Origin: DASSUW01 sp963774155
GTDB lineage: Bacteria; Actinomycetota; Thermoleophilia; Solirubrobacterales; Solirubrobacteraceae
Assembly: GCA_963774155.1 (NCBI GenBank)
Contig: CAVZDW010000013.1
Coordinates: 1-64,000 of the forward strand
Direction of reading: 5' to 3'
Length of the DNA: 64,000 nt
In this document: positions 32,707 through 41,879 of the stretch, one piece after another
Numbering within the stretch: position 1 is the first letter of the stretch
Layout: every line of letters starts with the position of its first letter
Position numbers and translations under genes: made by a program
Notes under the pieces: generated by a model
Database searches by the model: none
The model's input: only the letters and a program-made list of their open reading frames with translations
What the model was told of the DNA's origin: nothing

Positions 32707-34794
32707 CTACGTCCGCTGCTCGCGCCGGAGCCGCTCGGTCATCGCGGCCGCGGGGATCGCGTCGCCGAACAGCCGGCCCTGCGAGAGCGGGCAGCCCTGG
32801 GCGGCGAGGAAGTGCTGCTGGACCGGCTGCTCGACGCCCTCGGCCACGGTCGTGCGCCCGAGCGCGTCCGACAGCGCGATGACGGCGCGCACGATGGCGC
32901 CCGCCTCCGGGTTCTCGGGGATCTCGCGCAGGAACGAGCGGTCGATCTTGAGGATCTGGACCGGCAGCGACCGCAGGCGCGACAGCGACGACCAGCCCGC
33001 GCCGAAGTCGTCGATGGCCAGCTGGAGCCCCAGCGCGCGCAGCTCGCGCAGCAGCGGGCCGATCCGCTCCGGCTCGCGCAGCGTGGCCGACTCCGTGAGC
33101 TCCATGGTCAGCAGCGTGGGGTCGGCGCCGGCGCGCGCCAGCCGCTCGCCGAGGTCGGCCGCGAAGTCCGGGCGGTGCAGCTCGCGCGGCGAGACGTTGA
33201 AGGAGACGCGCGGCTCGAGGCCCTGCGCCTGCCACTCGACGACCTGGGCGGCGAGCTCGTCGATCACCCAGGCGCCGATCGGGTCGAGCAGCCCCATCTC
33301 CTCGGCGGCCGGGATGAAGGAGTCGGGCTGCACGAGGCCGCGCTCGGGGTCCTGCCAGCGCAGGAGCGCCTCCATCGAGTGCAGGCGCCCGCTGGCCGTC
33401 CAGACGATCGGCTGGTAGTGCAGCGCCAGCTCGCCGCGCGCGATCGCCCGCCGCAGGCGGCGCGAGAGCGAGAGCCGCTCGAGCGGGTCGTGCGTGATGC
33501 CGTGGTAGACCGTCGAGGCCGCGCGGCCGCGGCCCTTGCTCTGGTACATCGCGACGTCGGCGTGCTGGAGCAGCTCCTCGGCGCCGTCGGCGTCCTCCGG
33601 GAGCAGCGAGATGCCGATGCTCGCCTCCACGTGGAACTCCGCGCGGGCGACGGTGAACGGCTTGGCCAGCCGCAGCGCCAGCTCGTCGGCGGTCTCGCGC
33701 GCGACGCGCTCGGCCTCGTCGCGCTCCAGGTCGCCGACGAGGAGCATGAACTCGTCGCCGCCGGTGCGGGCGAGCAGCCCGTTCTCGCCCTCGGCGCCGC
33801 GGAGCCGGCCCGCGACGCGGCGCAGCAGCCGGTCGCCCGCTCCGTGGCCGAGCGAGTCGTTGACGAGCTTGAAGTTGTCGAGGTCGACGAGCAGCAACGC
33901 CACGGCACGGTCGCGCCGCCGCGCGCGGGTCACCGCGGCACGCAGGCGCGTCTCGAGCTGCGCCCGGTTGGGCAGCCCGGTCAGCGCGTCGAAGAACGCG
34001 AGCTTGCGCAGCTCGCTCTCGGCGCGTACGCGGTCGGTGATGTCCTGGCCCGACAGCACGGCGACCATGCGGCCCTTGGCGTCGGCCAGCGACGTCACCT
34101 GCCAGGCGATCCGCCGCCGGGCGCCGGTGCGCGTGATCACGTCGCTCTCGAAGTGCTCGACGCCGGCCTCGCCGCTCAGCAGCCGGTTGAGCTGGATGCG
34201 GGCGTCGTCGCGCTCCTCGGCCGGCACCACCTGGTCGACCCAGCTGGCGCCCACCAGCTCGCCGTCGGGGTCGCCGAGCACGTTGCGGCTCTGGCGGTTG
34301 AGCAGGCCGACGGTGCCGTCGGCGTAGAGGATCACCAGCAGGCCGCTGGCCACGTCGAGGTAGGTCTGCGCGCGATCGCGCTCGACGCGCAGGACGGTCT
34401 CGATCACCGCCGCCTCGTCGGCGCTGCGGGCCCGCTCGCCCGCGTCGACCAGCACGCAGGACCAGTACGCGATCTCGTCCTTGGGGCCCTCGACCGGCGA
34501 GACGGTCAGCTCGCAGCGCACCGGCGCGCCGTCGCGGCGCCGGATCGTCAGCCGCGCCTGCCCCGGACGACCGACGGTGCTCGTCGCGGGCCCGAGCACG
34601 GTCTCCAGCCCCTGGCCGAGGGCCGCGTCGGACGTCCAGCCCGTGAGCGCCTCGAAGGCCGCGTTCACGTACAGCAGCGGCGCGTCGTCGTCGCGGCTGT
34701 CGGCAAGGCAGACCGCGACGCCGAGGGCGTCCAGCATTCGAGCGCCGGTGGGCGCCCGCTGTGTGGCAACCGCAGTCACGCGCTTGGAAGGCAC
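32707..34794 (-). CDS. PAS-PAS-GGDEF-EAL cyclic-di-GMP turnover protein
   Basis: About 695 residues: two PAS domains (LDALGVAVCLADSRDDDAPL; TYLDVASGLLVILYADGTVG), a GGDEF domain with an intact RTGGDEFML signature and the substrate strand VDLDNFKLVNDSLGHGAGD, then an EAL domain with MEALLRW, MELTESATL, AIDDFGAGWSSL, LKIDRSFL and VAEGVEQPVQ. Both a cyclase and a phosphodiesterase activity are possible. There is no membrane segment. The start is uncertain: GTG 34794, GTG 34779 and ATG 34737 are all in frame with no ribosome site. Confidence 0.85.
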   Translation of the reverse strand: MPSKRVTAVATQRAPTGARMLDALGVAVCLADSRDDDAPLLYVNAAFEALTGWTSDAALGQGLETVLGPATSTVGRPGQARLTIRRRDGAPVRCELTVSPVEGPKDEIAYWSCVLVDAGERARSADEAAVIETVLRVERDRAQTYLDVASGLLVILYADGTVGLLNRQSRNVLGDPDGELVGASWVDQVVPAEERDDARIQLNRLLSGEAGVEHFESDVITRTGARRRIAWQVTSLADAKGRMVAVLSGQDITDRVRAESELRKLAFFDALTGLPNRAQLETRLRAAVTRARRRDRAVALLLVDLDNFKLVNDSLGHGAGDRLLRRVAGRLRGAEGENGLLARTGGDEFMLLVGDLERDEAERVARETADELALRLAKPFTVARAEFHVEASIGISLLPEDADGAEELLQHADVAMYQSKGRGRAASTVYHGITHDPLERLSLSRRLRRAIARGELALHYQPIVWTASGRLHSMEALLRWQDPERGLVQPDSFIPAAEEMGLLDPIGAWVIDELAAQVVEWQAQGLEPRVSFNVSPRELHRPDFAADLGERLARAGADPTLLTMELTESATLREPERIGPLLRELRALGLQLAIDDFGAGWSSLSRLRSLPVQILKIDRSFLREIPENPEAGAIVRAVIALSDALGRTTVAEGVEQPVQQHFLAAQGCPLSQGRLFGDAIPAAAMTERLRREQRT

Positions 34795-34840
34795 CAGATC
34801 AGGCGTGGCGCCGGGTTTCCGGCACCCCGGGGGAGAGTAG

Positions 34841-35347
34841 CTACGCGGCGAGCTCCACGACGACCTCACGCAGGCCGCCGGACACCCGCGCCTCCTCCAG
34901 ACGCAGGGAAAACGTGCGCATGAGCCGCCGGGCGGCCTCGTTGTCGCCCAGCATCGTGGCGGCGAAGCGCCGGATGCCGACGGCGACCGCGGCGTCGGCC
35001 AGCGCGTTCGTCAGCGCGCGGCCGAGGCCCTGGCCCTGCAACGGGTCGCCCACGACGATGGCCATCTCGGCGGTGGCCGGGCGGTCCGGCAGCCGCACGC
35101 AGCGGGCGACGGCCACGAGCATGTCCGGATCGTCCGCGAGCACCGCCACCAGGGCGATGTGGTTGACCCCGTCGATCTCGGTCAGGTAGCGGAGCTCGGC
35201 GCGCGTGAAGCGCGGCTTGGCCGCCAGGAACCGCTTGCGGATGCTCTCGTGGCTCAGCCGGTGGAGGCCGTCGACGAGCCGATCCTTGTCCTCCGGCTCG
35301 ATCGGCCTGATGAGGACTCGAGTCCCGCCTTCGAGCGTGAAGAACAC
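34841..35347 (-). CDS. GNAT family N-acetyltransferase
   Basis: The 168-residue protein has the GNAT fold: VLIRPIEPEDKDRLVDGL at the start, ALVAVLADDPDMLVAVARCV in strands 3-4, and the acetyl-CoA loop VVGDPLQGQGLGRALTNALA, with the Q/RxxGxG/A pattern. A Glu before it (AEMAIVV) is a usual position for the general base. Substrate unknown. Similar single-domain proteins are found next to citrate synthase in related genomes only by my recollection, so no link is claimed. The GTG at 35347 is 6 bases after a TAAATT box. Confidence 0.85.
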   Translation of the reverse strand: MFFTLEGGTRVLIRPIEPEDKDRLVDGLHRLSHESIRKRFLAAKPRFTRAELRYLTEIDGVNHIALVAVLADDPDMLVAVARCVRLPDRPATAEMAIVVGDPLQGQGLGRALTNALADAAVAVGIRRFAATMLGDNEAARRLMRTFSLRLEEARVSGGLREVVVELAA

Positions 35348-35353
35348 GGTTTC

Positions 35354-35359
35354 AATTTA
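35354..35359 (-). promoter_or_regulatory. Leaderless-type -10 box (TAAATT) for the GNAT gene
   Basis: TAAATT on the minus strand lies 6 bases from GTG 35347 in a short AT-rich spacer. A TTGACG at 35367-35372 is too close to be a matching -35 box. Confidence 0.45.
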
Positions 35360-35374
35360 CTACCTACGTCAAGA

Positions 35375-36706
<1,332 letters not shown>

Positions 36707-36742
36707 GCACCCATTGTGACGGTTCAGGGCTCGGTTGCGGGC

Positions 36743-36967
36743 CTAGCCCGTGATCACGGCGCTCGCCATCGTGAAGATGACGAGAACGAAGGCCAGACCG
36801 AGGACGGCGGTGCTCGCGCCCTTGGTCGGCGGGAAGCGGTCGTGGGCCCTGATGCCGATCGCCGAGACGATGACGGCGAACGCCGTGAGGATGATCCCCG
36901 CGACGTAGAAGAGCGTCTTGGAGGTCTCTTCGCCCTCTTCGGCGACGGTGGCGAGCAGGCTCAGCAC
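36743..36967 (-). CDS. Small membrane protein with two helices
   Basis: The 74-residue protein has two predicted membrane helices, LFYVAGIILTAFAVIVSAIG (residues 19-38) and TAVLGLAFVLVIFTMASAVI (about 53-72), joined by a short positive loop (RAHDRFPPTKGAS). An acidic stretch (AEEGEETS) precedes the first helix. No family is recognised. The start is GTG 36967, eight bases after a TAGTTT box that includes the stop codon of dcd. Confidence 0.6.
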   Translation of the reverse strand: MLSLLATVAEEGEETSKTLFYVAGIILTAFAVIVSAIGIRAHDRFPPTKGASTAVLGLAFVLVIFTMASAVITG

Positions 36968-36975
36968 GGTCGCGG

Positions 36976-36981
36976 AAACTA
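36976..36981 (-). promoter_or_regulatory. -10 box (TAGTTT) made from the dcd stop codon
   Basis: The TAG stop of dcd (36979-36981) supplies the first three bases of TAGTTT; GTG 36967 follows after 8 bases. Confidence 0.45.
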
Positions 36982-37542
36982 CCGCATGTAGCGGCTCTCG
37001 GTGGCCGCCACCTGGCCCTGGTAGTGCGATCCCAGCTCAGGCGAGCCGTACGGGCGCTCGGCGGGCGCGTCGAGCGCCATGAACGACAGCTGGGCGATCG
37101 GCAGCCCGGCGTAGAGCTTGATCGGCACGCGCGTGAGGTTGGTGATCTCCAGCGTGAGCGTGCCGCGGAAGCCGGGGTCGACGAAGCCCGCCGTGGCGTG
37201 CACGATCAGCCCGAGGCGGCCGATCGAGCTCTTGCCCTCGATCCGGGCGACGATGTCCTCGGGGATCGTGACGGACTCGAGCGTCCGGCCGAGCACGAAC
37301 TCGCCCGGGTGGATGGCGAACGGCTCGTCATCGGCGATCTCGACCTCCTCGGTGAGGTTGCGCGGCGGCTCGCGCAGGTCGATGGCGGTGACGCGGTGGT
37401 TGTGGAAGACGCGGAAGGAGCCGCCGAGGGTGAGGTCGACCGACGCGGGCTGGACCCGCGTCTCGTCCCAGGGGTCGATGACGATCCGCCCCTCCTCGAC
37501 GAGACGGCGGATGGTGCCGTCTGAGAGGACGGACGTGATCAC
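36979..37542 (-). CDS. dcd: dCTP deaminase
   Basis: The 187-residue protein has the dCTP deaminase/dUTPase fold: VLSDGTIRRLVEEGRIVIDP, VQPASVDLTLGGSFRVF, EFVLGRTLESVTIPEDIVAR, GKSSIGRLGLIVHATAGFVD and FRGTLTLEITN with the catalytic Glu. It makes dUTP, or dUMP if bifunctional like the M. tuberculosis enzyme; the ATAGFVDPGF segment does not decide this by eye. The GTG at 37542 overlaps the TGA of the small membrane-protein gene upstream (GTGA), so translation is probably coupled. Confidence 0.9.
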   Translation of the reverse strand: MITSVLSDGTIRRLVEEGRIVIDPWDETRVQPASVDLTLGGSFRVFHNHRVTAIDLREPPRNLTEEVEIADDEPFAIHPGEFVLGRTLESVTIPEDIVARIEGKSSIGRLGLIVHATAGFVDPGFRGTLTLEITNLTRVPIKLYAGLPIAQLSFMALDAPAERPYGSPELGSHYQGQVAATESRYMR

Positions 37543-37799
37543 CGCGACGGCGCCCGGCCGCGGGCCGCGGCGGTGCGGATGCGCGCGGGCGACGGCGGTG
37601 CCGGCTCGCGATGCGGGCCCCGGCGCGGGGCGTGCGGCAGCTTCGGCACGGGATGCGGCCGGCGGCGGCCCCCGCCACCCTCCGACTCGTCGGCACCGGG
37701 GTCCTGCTTGATCGCCCACCACAGCAGCAAGCACGCTCCGATCAGCGGCAGCTTGAGGAAGACGAACAGGTACAGCATCGTCCAGCCCATCGGCCGCAT
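37539..37799 (-). CDS. Small membrane protein with a basic, Pro-rich tail
   Basis: The 86-residue protein has one helix (WTMLYLFVFLKLPLIGACLL, residues 5-24, perhaps continuing to WWAI) and a C-terminal tail rich in Arg, Pro and Gly (RRRPHPVPKLPHAPRRGPHR). It is unlikely to be an enzyme. The ATG at 37799 is supported by GGAGG four bases upstream; in-frame ATGs before it lack such a site. It is the first gene of a coupled pair with dcd. Confidence 0.55.
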   Translation of the reverse strand: MRPMGWTMLYLFVFLKLPLIGACLLLWWAIKQDPGADESEGGGGRRRPHPVPKLPHAPRRGPHREPAPPSPARIRTAAARGRAPSR

Positions 37800-37857
37800 G
37801 GTACCTCCGGCGGGCACGAGTGGTGCTAACCCCCATGACCGGCGGCGTCACGTTCCG

Positions 37858-37863
37858 TACGCT
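37858..37863 (+). promoter_or_regulatory. Leaderless-type -10 box (TACGCT) for the STAND regulator gene
   Basis: TACGCT ends 8 bases before the ATG at 37872 with no ribosome site between. Confidence 0.4.
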
Positions 37864-37871
37864 CGCGCCCG

Positions 37872-39719
37872 ATGGCCATGACCCTCGGTGCCCTGCTCGA
37901 CGAGCGCGCCGGCACGATCGCCGGCCGTGAGGACGAGCGTGCTCGCCTGCGGACCCTGATCGATCCGGGCGGGCCGGTGGCCGCGTACGTCTACGGGCTC
38001 GCCGGGGTCGGCAAGTCGACGCTGCTGCACGCCTTCGCCGCCGACGCCCGCGCGACCGGTGCCGTGACGGTGACGCTCGACGCCCACTCCATGTACTCCA
38101 CCCACCGCTCGTTCCTGGCCGCCGTGGCCGGGCGCGACGAGGAGCTCGAGCCGGCCGAGGTGGCCGCCGAGCTGGGCGCGCGCGGCGACACGGTGGTGCT
38201 GCTCATCGACAGCTTCGAGCTGCTGGTGATGATCGACCGCTGGATCTGCCGCGAGTTCATCCCGGCGCTGCCCGCCAATGTCCGCGTCGTGGTGGCCGGC
38301 CGCACCGTGCCGGCCGAGCGCTGGCGCCGCTACGGGCCGTTGCTCTGCGCGCTCCCGCTGGGCAACCTGAGCCCGGCCGAGGCGGCCAAGCTGCTGCGCG
38401 AGAACGGCGTCGAGGAGCGGATGGTCGCGCGCATCAACTCGATCTGCCGCGGTCACCCGCTGAGCCTCCAGCTCGCCGCCTGGGCGCTGCGCGACCGGCC
38501 CGGCCTCGCCCTCGACGCGATCGCCGCCGGCCCGGTGGCCGACGAGCTCGCCCGCGTCTATCTCGACGGCCTCGAGGGTCCGATCCGGCGCGCGCTCGAC
38601 GCCGCCGCTCTCACGCGCCGCACCACGCTCTCGCTGCTCGAGGCGATGCTCCCGGACGAGGACGCGGTGGCCGTGTTCCATGGTCTGCGCGCGCTGCCGT
38701 TCGTGGAGCTCGACGCGGACGGCCTGCTGGTGCACGACACGATCCGCGAGGCGACCGCCGCGCTGCTGCGCGCGGCCGACCCGCAGGAGTACTGGCGCCT
38801 GCGCACCGCCGCCTGGGGCCGCCTGCGCAACGACCTGCGCGGCGCGCCGGCCCGCGACCTGCGCCGCTACACCGCCGACATGCTCTACCTGATCGAGGAG
38901 GACGCCGTGCGCGACGTCTTCTTCCCGGCGACGGACGGCGAGCAGCAGGTCTCGCCGGCGCGGGAGTCCGACCTCGAGGCGATGGCGGCGCTCGCGCCCG
39001 ACTTCGAGCTCCTGCGGGAGTGGTGGGAGGCCGTGCCGGAGGCCTTCGTCGTCGCCCGCTGCGGCCGCGAGGGCACGGCCGGCGGCTTCGCGATCCTCGC
39101 CGAGCCCCACACCGTCCCGGCGCGCCTGCTCGACCGCGATCCGCTGGCCGGCGCCTGGCGCGCGCACCTGCGGCGCGACGCCCCGCCCCGGGGCCAGAAG
39201 GTCCTCTTCCTGCGCCACCTCGTCGCGCCGTACGGCTCGGCGGCGCAGGCCGCGCTCCTCATCGAGGCCACGCGCTGCTACTTCGAGCTGCGGCCGGAGC
39301 TGCGCCGCGTCTACGCCGCCGCGAGCGACTTCATCGGCGCCGACGCCTCCTGCGCGCTGGTCCTCGGCTACCTGCCCCTGGAGGGCGAGCCCGACTCGGT
39401 GTGCATGGACTTCGGCGCGTCGTCCGTCGACGGCTGGCTGGCCGACCTCGGCGCCCGCCAGCAGCTCGCGGCGGACGACGCCGGCCCGGCGGTCGACGGC
39501 CTCACGAAGCTCGAGGCCGAGGTCCTGGCGTACCTGCAGCGCCACGAGGGCCGGCCGGTCGAGCGCGCCGCCCTGCTCCGCGACGTCTGGGGCTACGACT
39601 GGACCGGCGGCTCGAACGTCGTCGAGGTCGTGGTGTCGTCGCTCCGGCGCAAGCTCGGCGACCGCTCGGGCGCGCTCGAGACGGTGCGCGGCGTGGGCTA
39701 TCGCATCCGGGCGCTGTAG
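37872..39719 (+). CDS. STAND-type ATPase regulator: NTPase, GNAT-like middle, C-terminal OmpR-type winged helix
   Basis: The 615-residue protein starts with an NTPase module: Walker A GLAGVGKST (residues 42-50), Walker B VVLLIDSFELL (near 115), RVVVAGRTVP and the GHPLSLQLAAWAL motif (near 200) typical of NB-ARC/LuxR-type STAND proteins. Residues 385-525 (FVVARCGREGTAGGFAILAE; LIEATRCYFELRPELRRVYA) look like a GNAT or related sensor fold. The end (544-615; LTKLEAEVLAYLQRHEGRPV, then NVVEVVVSSLRRKLGD and VRGVGYRIRAL) is an OmpR/PhoB DNA-binding domain. The order is unusual: OmpR domains of similar regulators are normally at the N-terminus. Targets are unknown; a long palindrome follows. Confidence 0.8.
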   Translation: MAMTLGALLDERAGTIAGREDERARLRTLIDPGGPVAAYVYGLAGVGKSTLLHAFAADARATGAVTVTLDAHSMYSTHRSFLAAVAGRDEELEPAEVAAELGARGDTVVLLIDSFELLVMIDRWICREFIPALPANVRVVVAGRTVPAERWRRYGPLLCALPLGNLSPAEAAKLLRENGVEERMVARINSICRGHPLSLQLAAWALRDRPGLALDAIAAGPVADELARVYLDGLEGPIRRALDAAALTRRTTLSLLEAMLPDEDAVAVFHGLRALPFVELDADGLLVHDTIREATAALLRAADPQEYWRLRTAAWGRLRNDLRGAPARDLRRYTADMLYLIEEDAVRDVFFPATDGEQQVSPARESDLEAMAALAPDFELLREWWEAVPEAFVVARCGREGTAGGFAILAEPHTVPARLLDRDPLAGAWRAHLRRDAPPRGQKVLFLRHLVAPYGSAAQAALLIEATRCYFELRPELRRVYAAASDFIGADASCALVLGYLPLEGEPDSVCMDFGASSVDGWLADLGARQQLAADDAGPAVDGLTKLEAEVLAYLQRHEGRPVERAALLRDVWGYDWTGGSNVVEVVVSSLRRKLGDRSGALETVRGVGYRIRAL

Positions 39720-39741
39720 CGCCCGGGCGTTTGTAACCCCG

Positions 39742-39909
39742 GCTGGGTAGGGAGGCGAGGGAGCCGGCGCGGCCGGTCGTCCGTGGCGGATTTCCCCCGA
39801 TATGCGGGGGTTACCCGCCACGAAGCGGATTGTGGCGAGTATCCGCGCATACCGCGGCTCACTCGCCCGGACGACCGGCGCGGCCGGCTCCCTCGCTCCC
39901 CTACCCAGC
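39742..39909. repeat. 168-bp element with 42-bp imperfect inverted repeats and inner hairpins
   Basis: The left arm 39742-39783 (starting GCTGGGTAGGG) and the right arm 39868-39909 (ending CCCTACCCAGC) are inverted repeats with 37 of 42 positions matching. The 84-base middle has its own hairpins: TGGCGG (39784-39789) with CCGCCA (39815-39820), CCCCCG (39794-39799) with CGGGGG (39805-39810), GCGGAT (39825-39830) with ATCCGC (39841-39846) and GCGAGT (39835-39840) with ACTCGC (39861-39866). It fills the gap between two convergent genes and codes for nothing. It could be a miniature mobile element, a structured RNA or a bidirectional terminator. Confidence 0.7.
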
Positions 39910-39936
39910 GCAGTTCGGACCCGGCGCGGCGCCGGG

Positions 39937-40872
39937 TCAGGCGCGCAGCGGCACGGGCGCGGCGTCGAACCGCGTCACGCGCTGGAGCTCGGCGACCCGC
40001 TCGGCGACCTCGTCGCCGGTGAGGGTCTGCATGCGCTCGGTGCCGAAGGCCTCGACGTTGAAGGAGGCCAGGGCGGTGCCGTAGGCGATCGCGCGGCGGA
40101 GCATCTCGTCGTTGCGCTCCTCGCCGGCGTGGGCGGCGACGTAGCCCATGAAGCCGCCGGCGAAGGTGTCGCCGGCGCCGGTCGGGTCGACGACGTCGGC
40201 CGTCGGATACGCGGGGAGGCCGAAGAAGCCTTCGGGCGTGTACATGCCCGCCCCGTGCTCGCCCTGCTTGGCGATGACCACGCGCGGGCCCATCTCCATG
40301 ACGGCGCGGGCGGCGCGGACGAGGTTCGGCTCGTCGGTGAGCTGCTTGACCTCCTCGTCGTTGACGATCAGGCAGTCGACGCCGGCGATCGTCTTCTCGA
40401 GCGACTCCCGCGTGACCTCGATCCACATGTTCATCGTGTCCATGGCGACGAACGTCGCGGCGCTGCACTGCTCGTGCACGGCGCGCTGGAGGTCGGGGTG
40501 GATGTTGGCGAGGAACACGGTCTCCGACGCCCGCGAGGCGTCCGAGAGCTTCGGCTCGAAGTCGGCGAAGACGTTGAGGTCGGTCTGCAGCGTGTGGCGG
40601 ACGTTGGGGTCGCGCTCGTAGCGGCCGGCCCAGAAGAACGTCTTGCCGCCCGGGACGTGCTCGACGTCGTCGGTGATCACGCCGCGGTCGTGGAGGACGG
40701 CGTACTCCGCCTCGCCGAAGTCGTCGCCGACCGGCCCGACGATCCGGGTCTCGGCGAGGAAGGACGACGCGAGCGAGAAGTGCACGGCGGCGCCGCCGAG
40801 CAGGCGGTCGCGCTTGCCCGAGGGCGTCTCGACGGCGTCGAAGGCGATGGATCCGACCACGGTGAGCGACAT
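39937..40872 (-). CDS. PfkB/ribokinase family sugar or nucleoside kinase
   Basis: The 311-residue protein has the PfkB N-terminal signature around GGAAVHFSLASSFL (residues 26-39) and the C-terminal ATP/catalytic motif DPTGAGDTFAGGFMGY (near 240), where the second Asp is the base. LTVVGSIAFDAVETPSGKRD at the start and CLIVNDEEVKQLTDE are also typical of the adenosine/ribokinase branch. Substrate is not clear by eye; a deoxyribo- or adenosine-type sugar is possible. A TACGCT box (40883-40888) lies 10 bases before the ATG. Confidence 0.85.
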   Translation of the reverse strand: MSLTVVGSIAFDAVETPSGKRDRLLGGAAVHFSLASSFLAETRIVGPVGDDFGEAEYAVLHDRGVITDDVEHVPGGKTFFWAGRYERDPNVRHTLQTDLNVFADFEPKLSDASRASETVFLANIHPDLQRAVHEQCSAATFVAMDTMNMWIEVTRESLEKTIAGVDCLIVNDEEVKQLTDEPNLVRAARAVMEMGPRVVIAKQGEHGAGMYTPEGFFGLPAYPTADVVDPTGAGDTFAGGFMGYVAAHAGEERNDEMLRRAIAYGTALASFNVEAFGTERMQTLTGDEVAERVAELQRVTRFDAAPVPLRA

Positions 40873-40882
40873 GGCGGCGCGC

Positions 40883-40899
40883 AGCGTAGCGGGTAGCCT
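40883..40899. promoter_or_regulatory. Two divergent -10 boxes between pfkB-type and quinone oxidoreductase genes
   Basis: TACGCT on the minus strand (40883-40888) and TAGCCT on the plus strand (40894-40899) are each 10 bases from their start codons (ATG 40872, GTG 40910). Unlike the symmetric elements elsewhere, the two boxes do not overlap. Confidence 0.4.
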
Positions 40900-40909
40900 G
40901 CCCGACGAC

Positions 40910-41866
40910 GTGCGCGCGATCCGGATCAGCGAGTGGGGCGGCCCCGAGGTGCTGGAGCTCGTCGACGACGCTCCGACCCCTGAGCCGGGACCGGGCGAGG
41001 TGCTCGTCCACGTCAACCGCGCCGGGGTGAACTTCGCCGACACGCACGCCCGGGAGAACGCCTATCTGGCCCCGTACGCGCTGCCGCTCACGCCCGGCGC
41101 CGAGGTGGCCGGCACCACCGAGGACGGCCGGCGCGTCGTCGGCATGACCATGAGCGGCGGCTACGCGGAGTACGCCGCGGTCCCGGCCGCGGCGACGTTC
41201 CCGATCCCCGACGGCGTGTCGGACGCCGCCGCGCTGGCCCTCCTCGTCCAGGGCCTCACGGCCTGGCACCTCTACCGCACCGCGGCCAAGCTCGCCGAGG
41301 GGGAGAGCGTGGTGGTGCACGCCGCGGCCGGCGGCGTCGGCTCCCTGGCCGTCCAGCTCGGGCGCGCCTTCGGGGCCGGCCGCGTCATCGCCACCGCCTC
41401 GACCCCCGAGAAGCGCGAGCTGGCGCTCGAGCTCGGCGCGCACGTGGCGGTGGATGTCACACGCGAGGACCTCAAGGACGCGCTGATCGAGGCCAACGAG
41501 GGCCGCCGTGTCGACGTGGTGCTGGAGATGGCCGGCGGCGCCGTCTTCGACGCCTCGCTGCGCGCCCTCGCGCCGTTCGGGCGGCTGGTGACGTACGGCC
41601 AGGCCTCGCGCGACGGGAACCAGGTGCAGGTCACGAACCTCCTGCGGCACTCCAGCGCGGTCATCGGCTTCTGGCTCGCCCACTGCGTCGTCAAGCCCCG
41701 CGAGATGCTGGCCGAGCCGCTCCAGGACCTCTTCGCCCGCGTCGCCTCGGGCGACCTCCGGGTGGTCGAGGGCCCCGTGTATCCACTGTCGGACGTCCGC
41801 CGCGCGCACGAGGATCTGCAGGCGCGGCGCACCGTCGGCAAGCTGGTGCTGGACCCGGCGTCCTAA
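40910..41866 (+). CDS. Zinc-independent quinone oxidoreductase (MDR family)
   Basis: The 318-residue medium-chain reductase has the GroES-like N-terminal half (ISEWGGPEVLELVDDAPTPE; VNRAGVNFADTHARENAYLA) and a NADPH-binding half with VVVHAAAGGVGSLAVQLGRA, the typical AAGGVG signature. Catalytic zinc ligands of alcohol dehydrogenases are absent, as expected for quinone reductases. HSSAVIGFWLAHCVVKPREM near the end is family-typical. It probably reduces quinones or enones with NADPH. The GTG at 40910 starts the first strand; an upstream in-frame ATG would lie within the divergent gene. Confidence 0.85.
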   Translation: MRAIRISEWGGPEVLELVDDAPTPEPGPGEVLVHVNRAGVNFADTHARENAYLAPYALPLTPGAEVAGTTEDGRRVVGMTMSGGYAEYAAVPAAATFPIPDGVSDAAALALLVQGLTAWHLYRTAAKLAEGESVVVHAAAGGVGSLAVQLGRAFGAGRVIATASTPEKRELALELGAHVAVDVTREDLKDALIEANEGRRVDVVLEMAGGAVFDASLRALAPFGRLVTYGQASRDGNQVQVTNLLRHSSAVIGFWLAHCVVKPREMLAEPLQDLFARVASGDLRVVEGPVYPLSDVRRAHEDLQARRTVGKLVLDPAS

Positions 41867-41869
41867 AGT
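41864..41869 (+). promoter_or_regulatory. -10 box (TAAAGT) made from the upstream stop codon, for the DEAD-box gene
   Basis: The TAA stop of the quinone oxidoreductase gene supplies the start of TAAAGT; the helicase ATG at 41880 follows after 10 bases, with no ribosome site. Confidence 0.45.
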
Positions 41870-41879
41870 CCCTGTCCGA

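Noticed and set aside
34801..34840. Short leader peptide from GTG 34825 after a TACTCT box (34834-34839), upstream of the GGDEF-EAL gene
   Set aside because: The frame has only eight codons before a stop and no other support; it may be a misplaced start of the large gene, but this cannot be decided.
35367..35372. TTGACG as a -35 box for the GNAT gene
   Set aside because: It is only 7 bases from the TAAATT box instead of about 17, so it cannot act as its -35 element.
39742..39909. Integron attC site
   Set aside because: Size and inverted repeats are suggestive, but the conserved core sites (RYYYAAC and GTTRRRY at the ends) are not found in the right places and no integrase is near.
39742..39909. 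CRISPR array
   Set aside because: The repeats are inverted, not direct, and there are no regular spacers; no cas gene is in the window.
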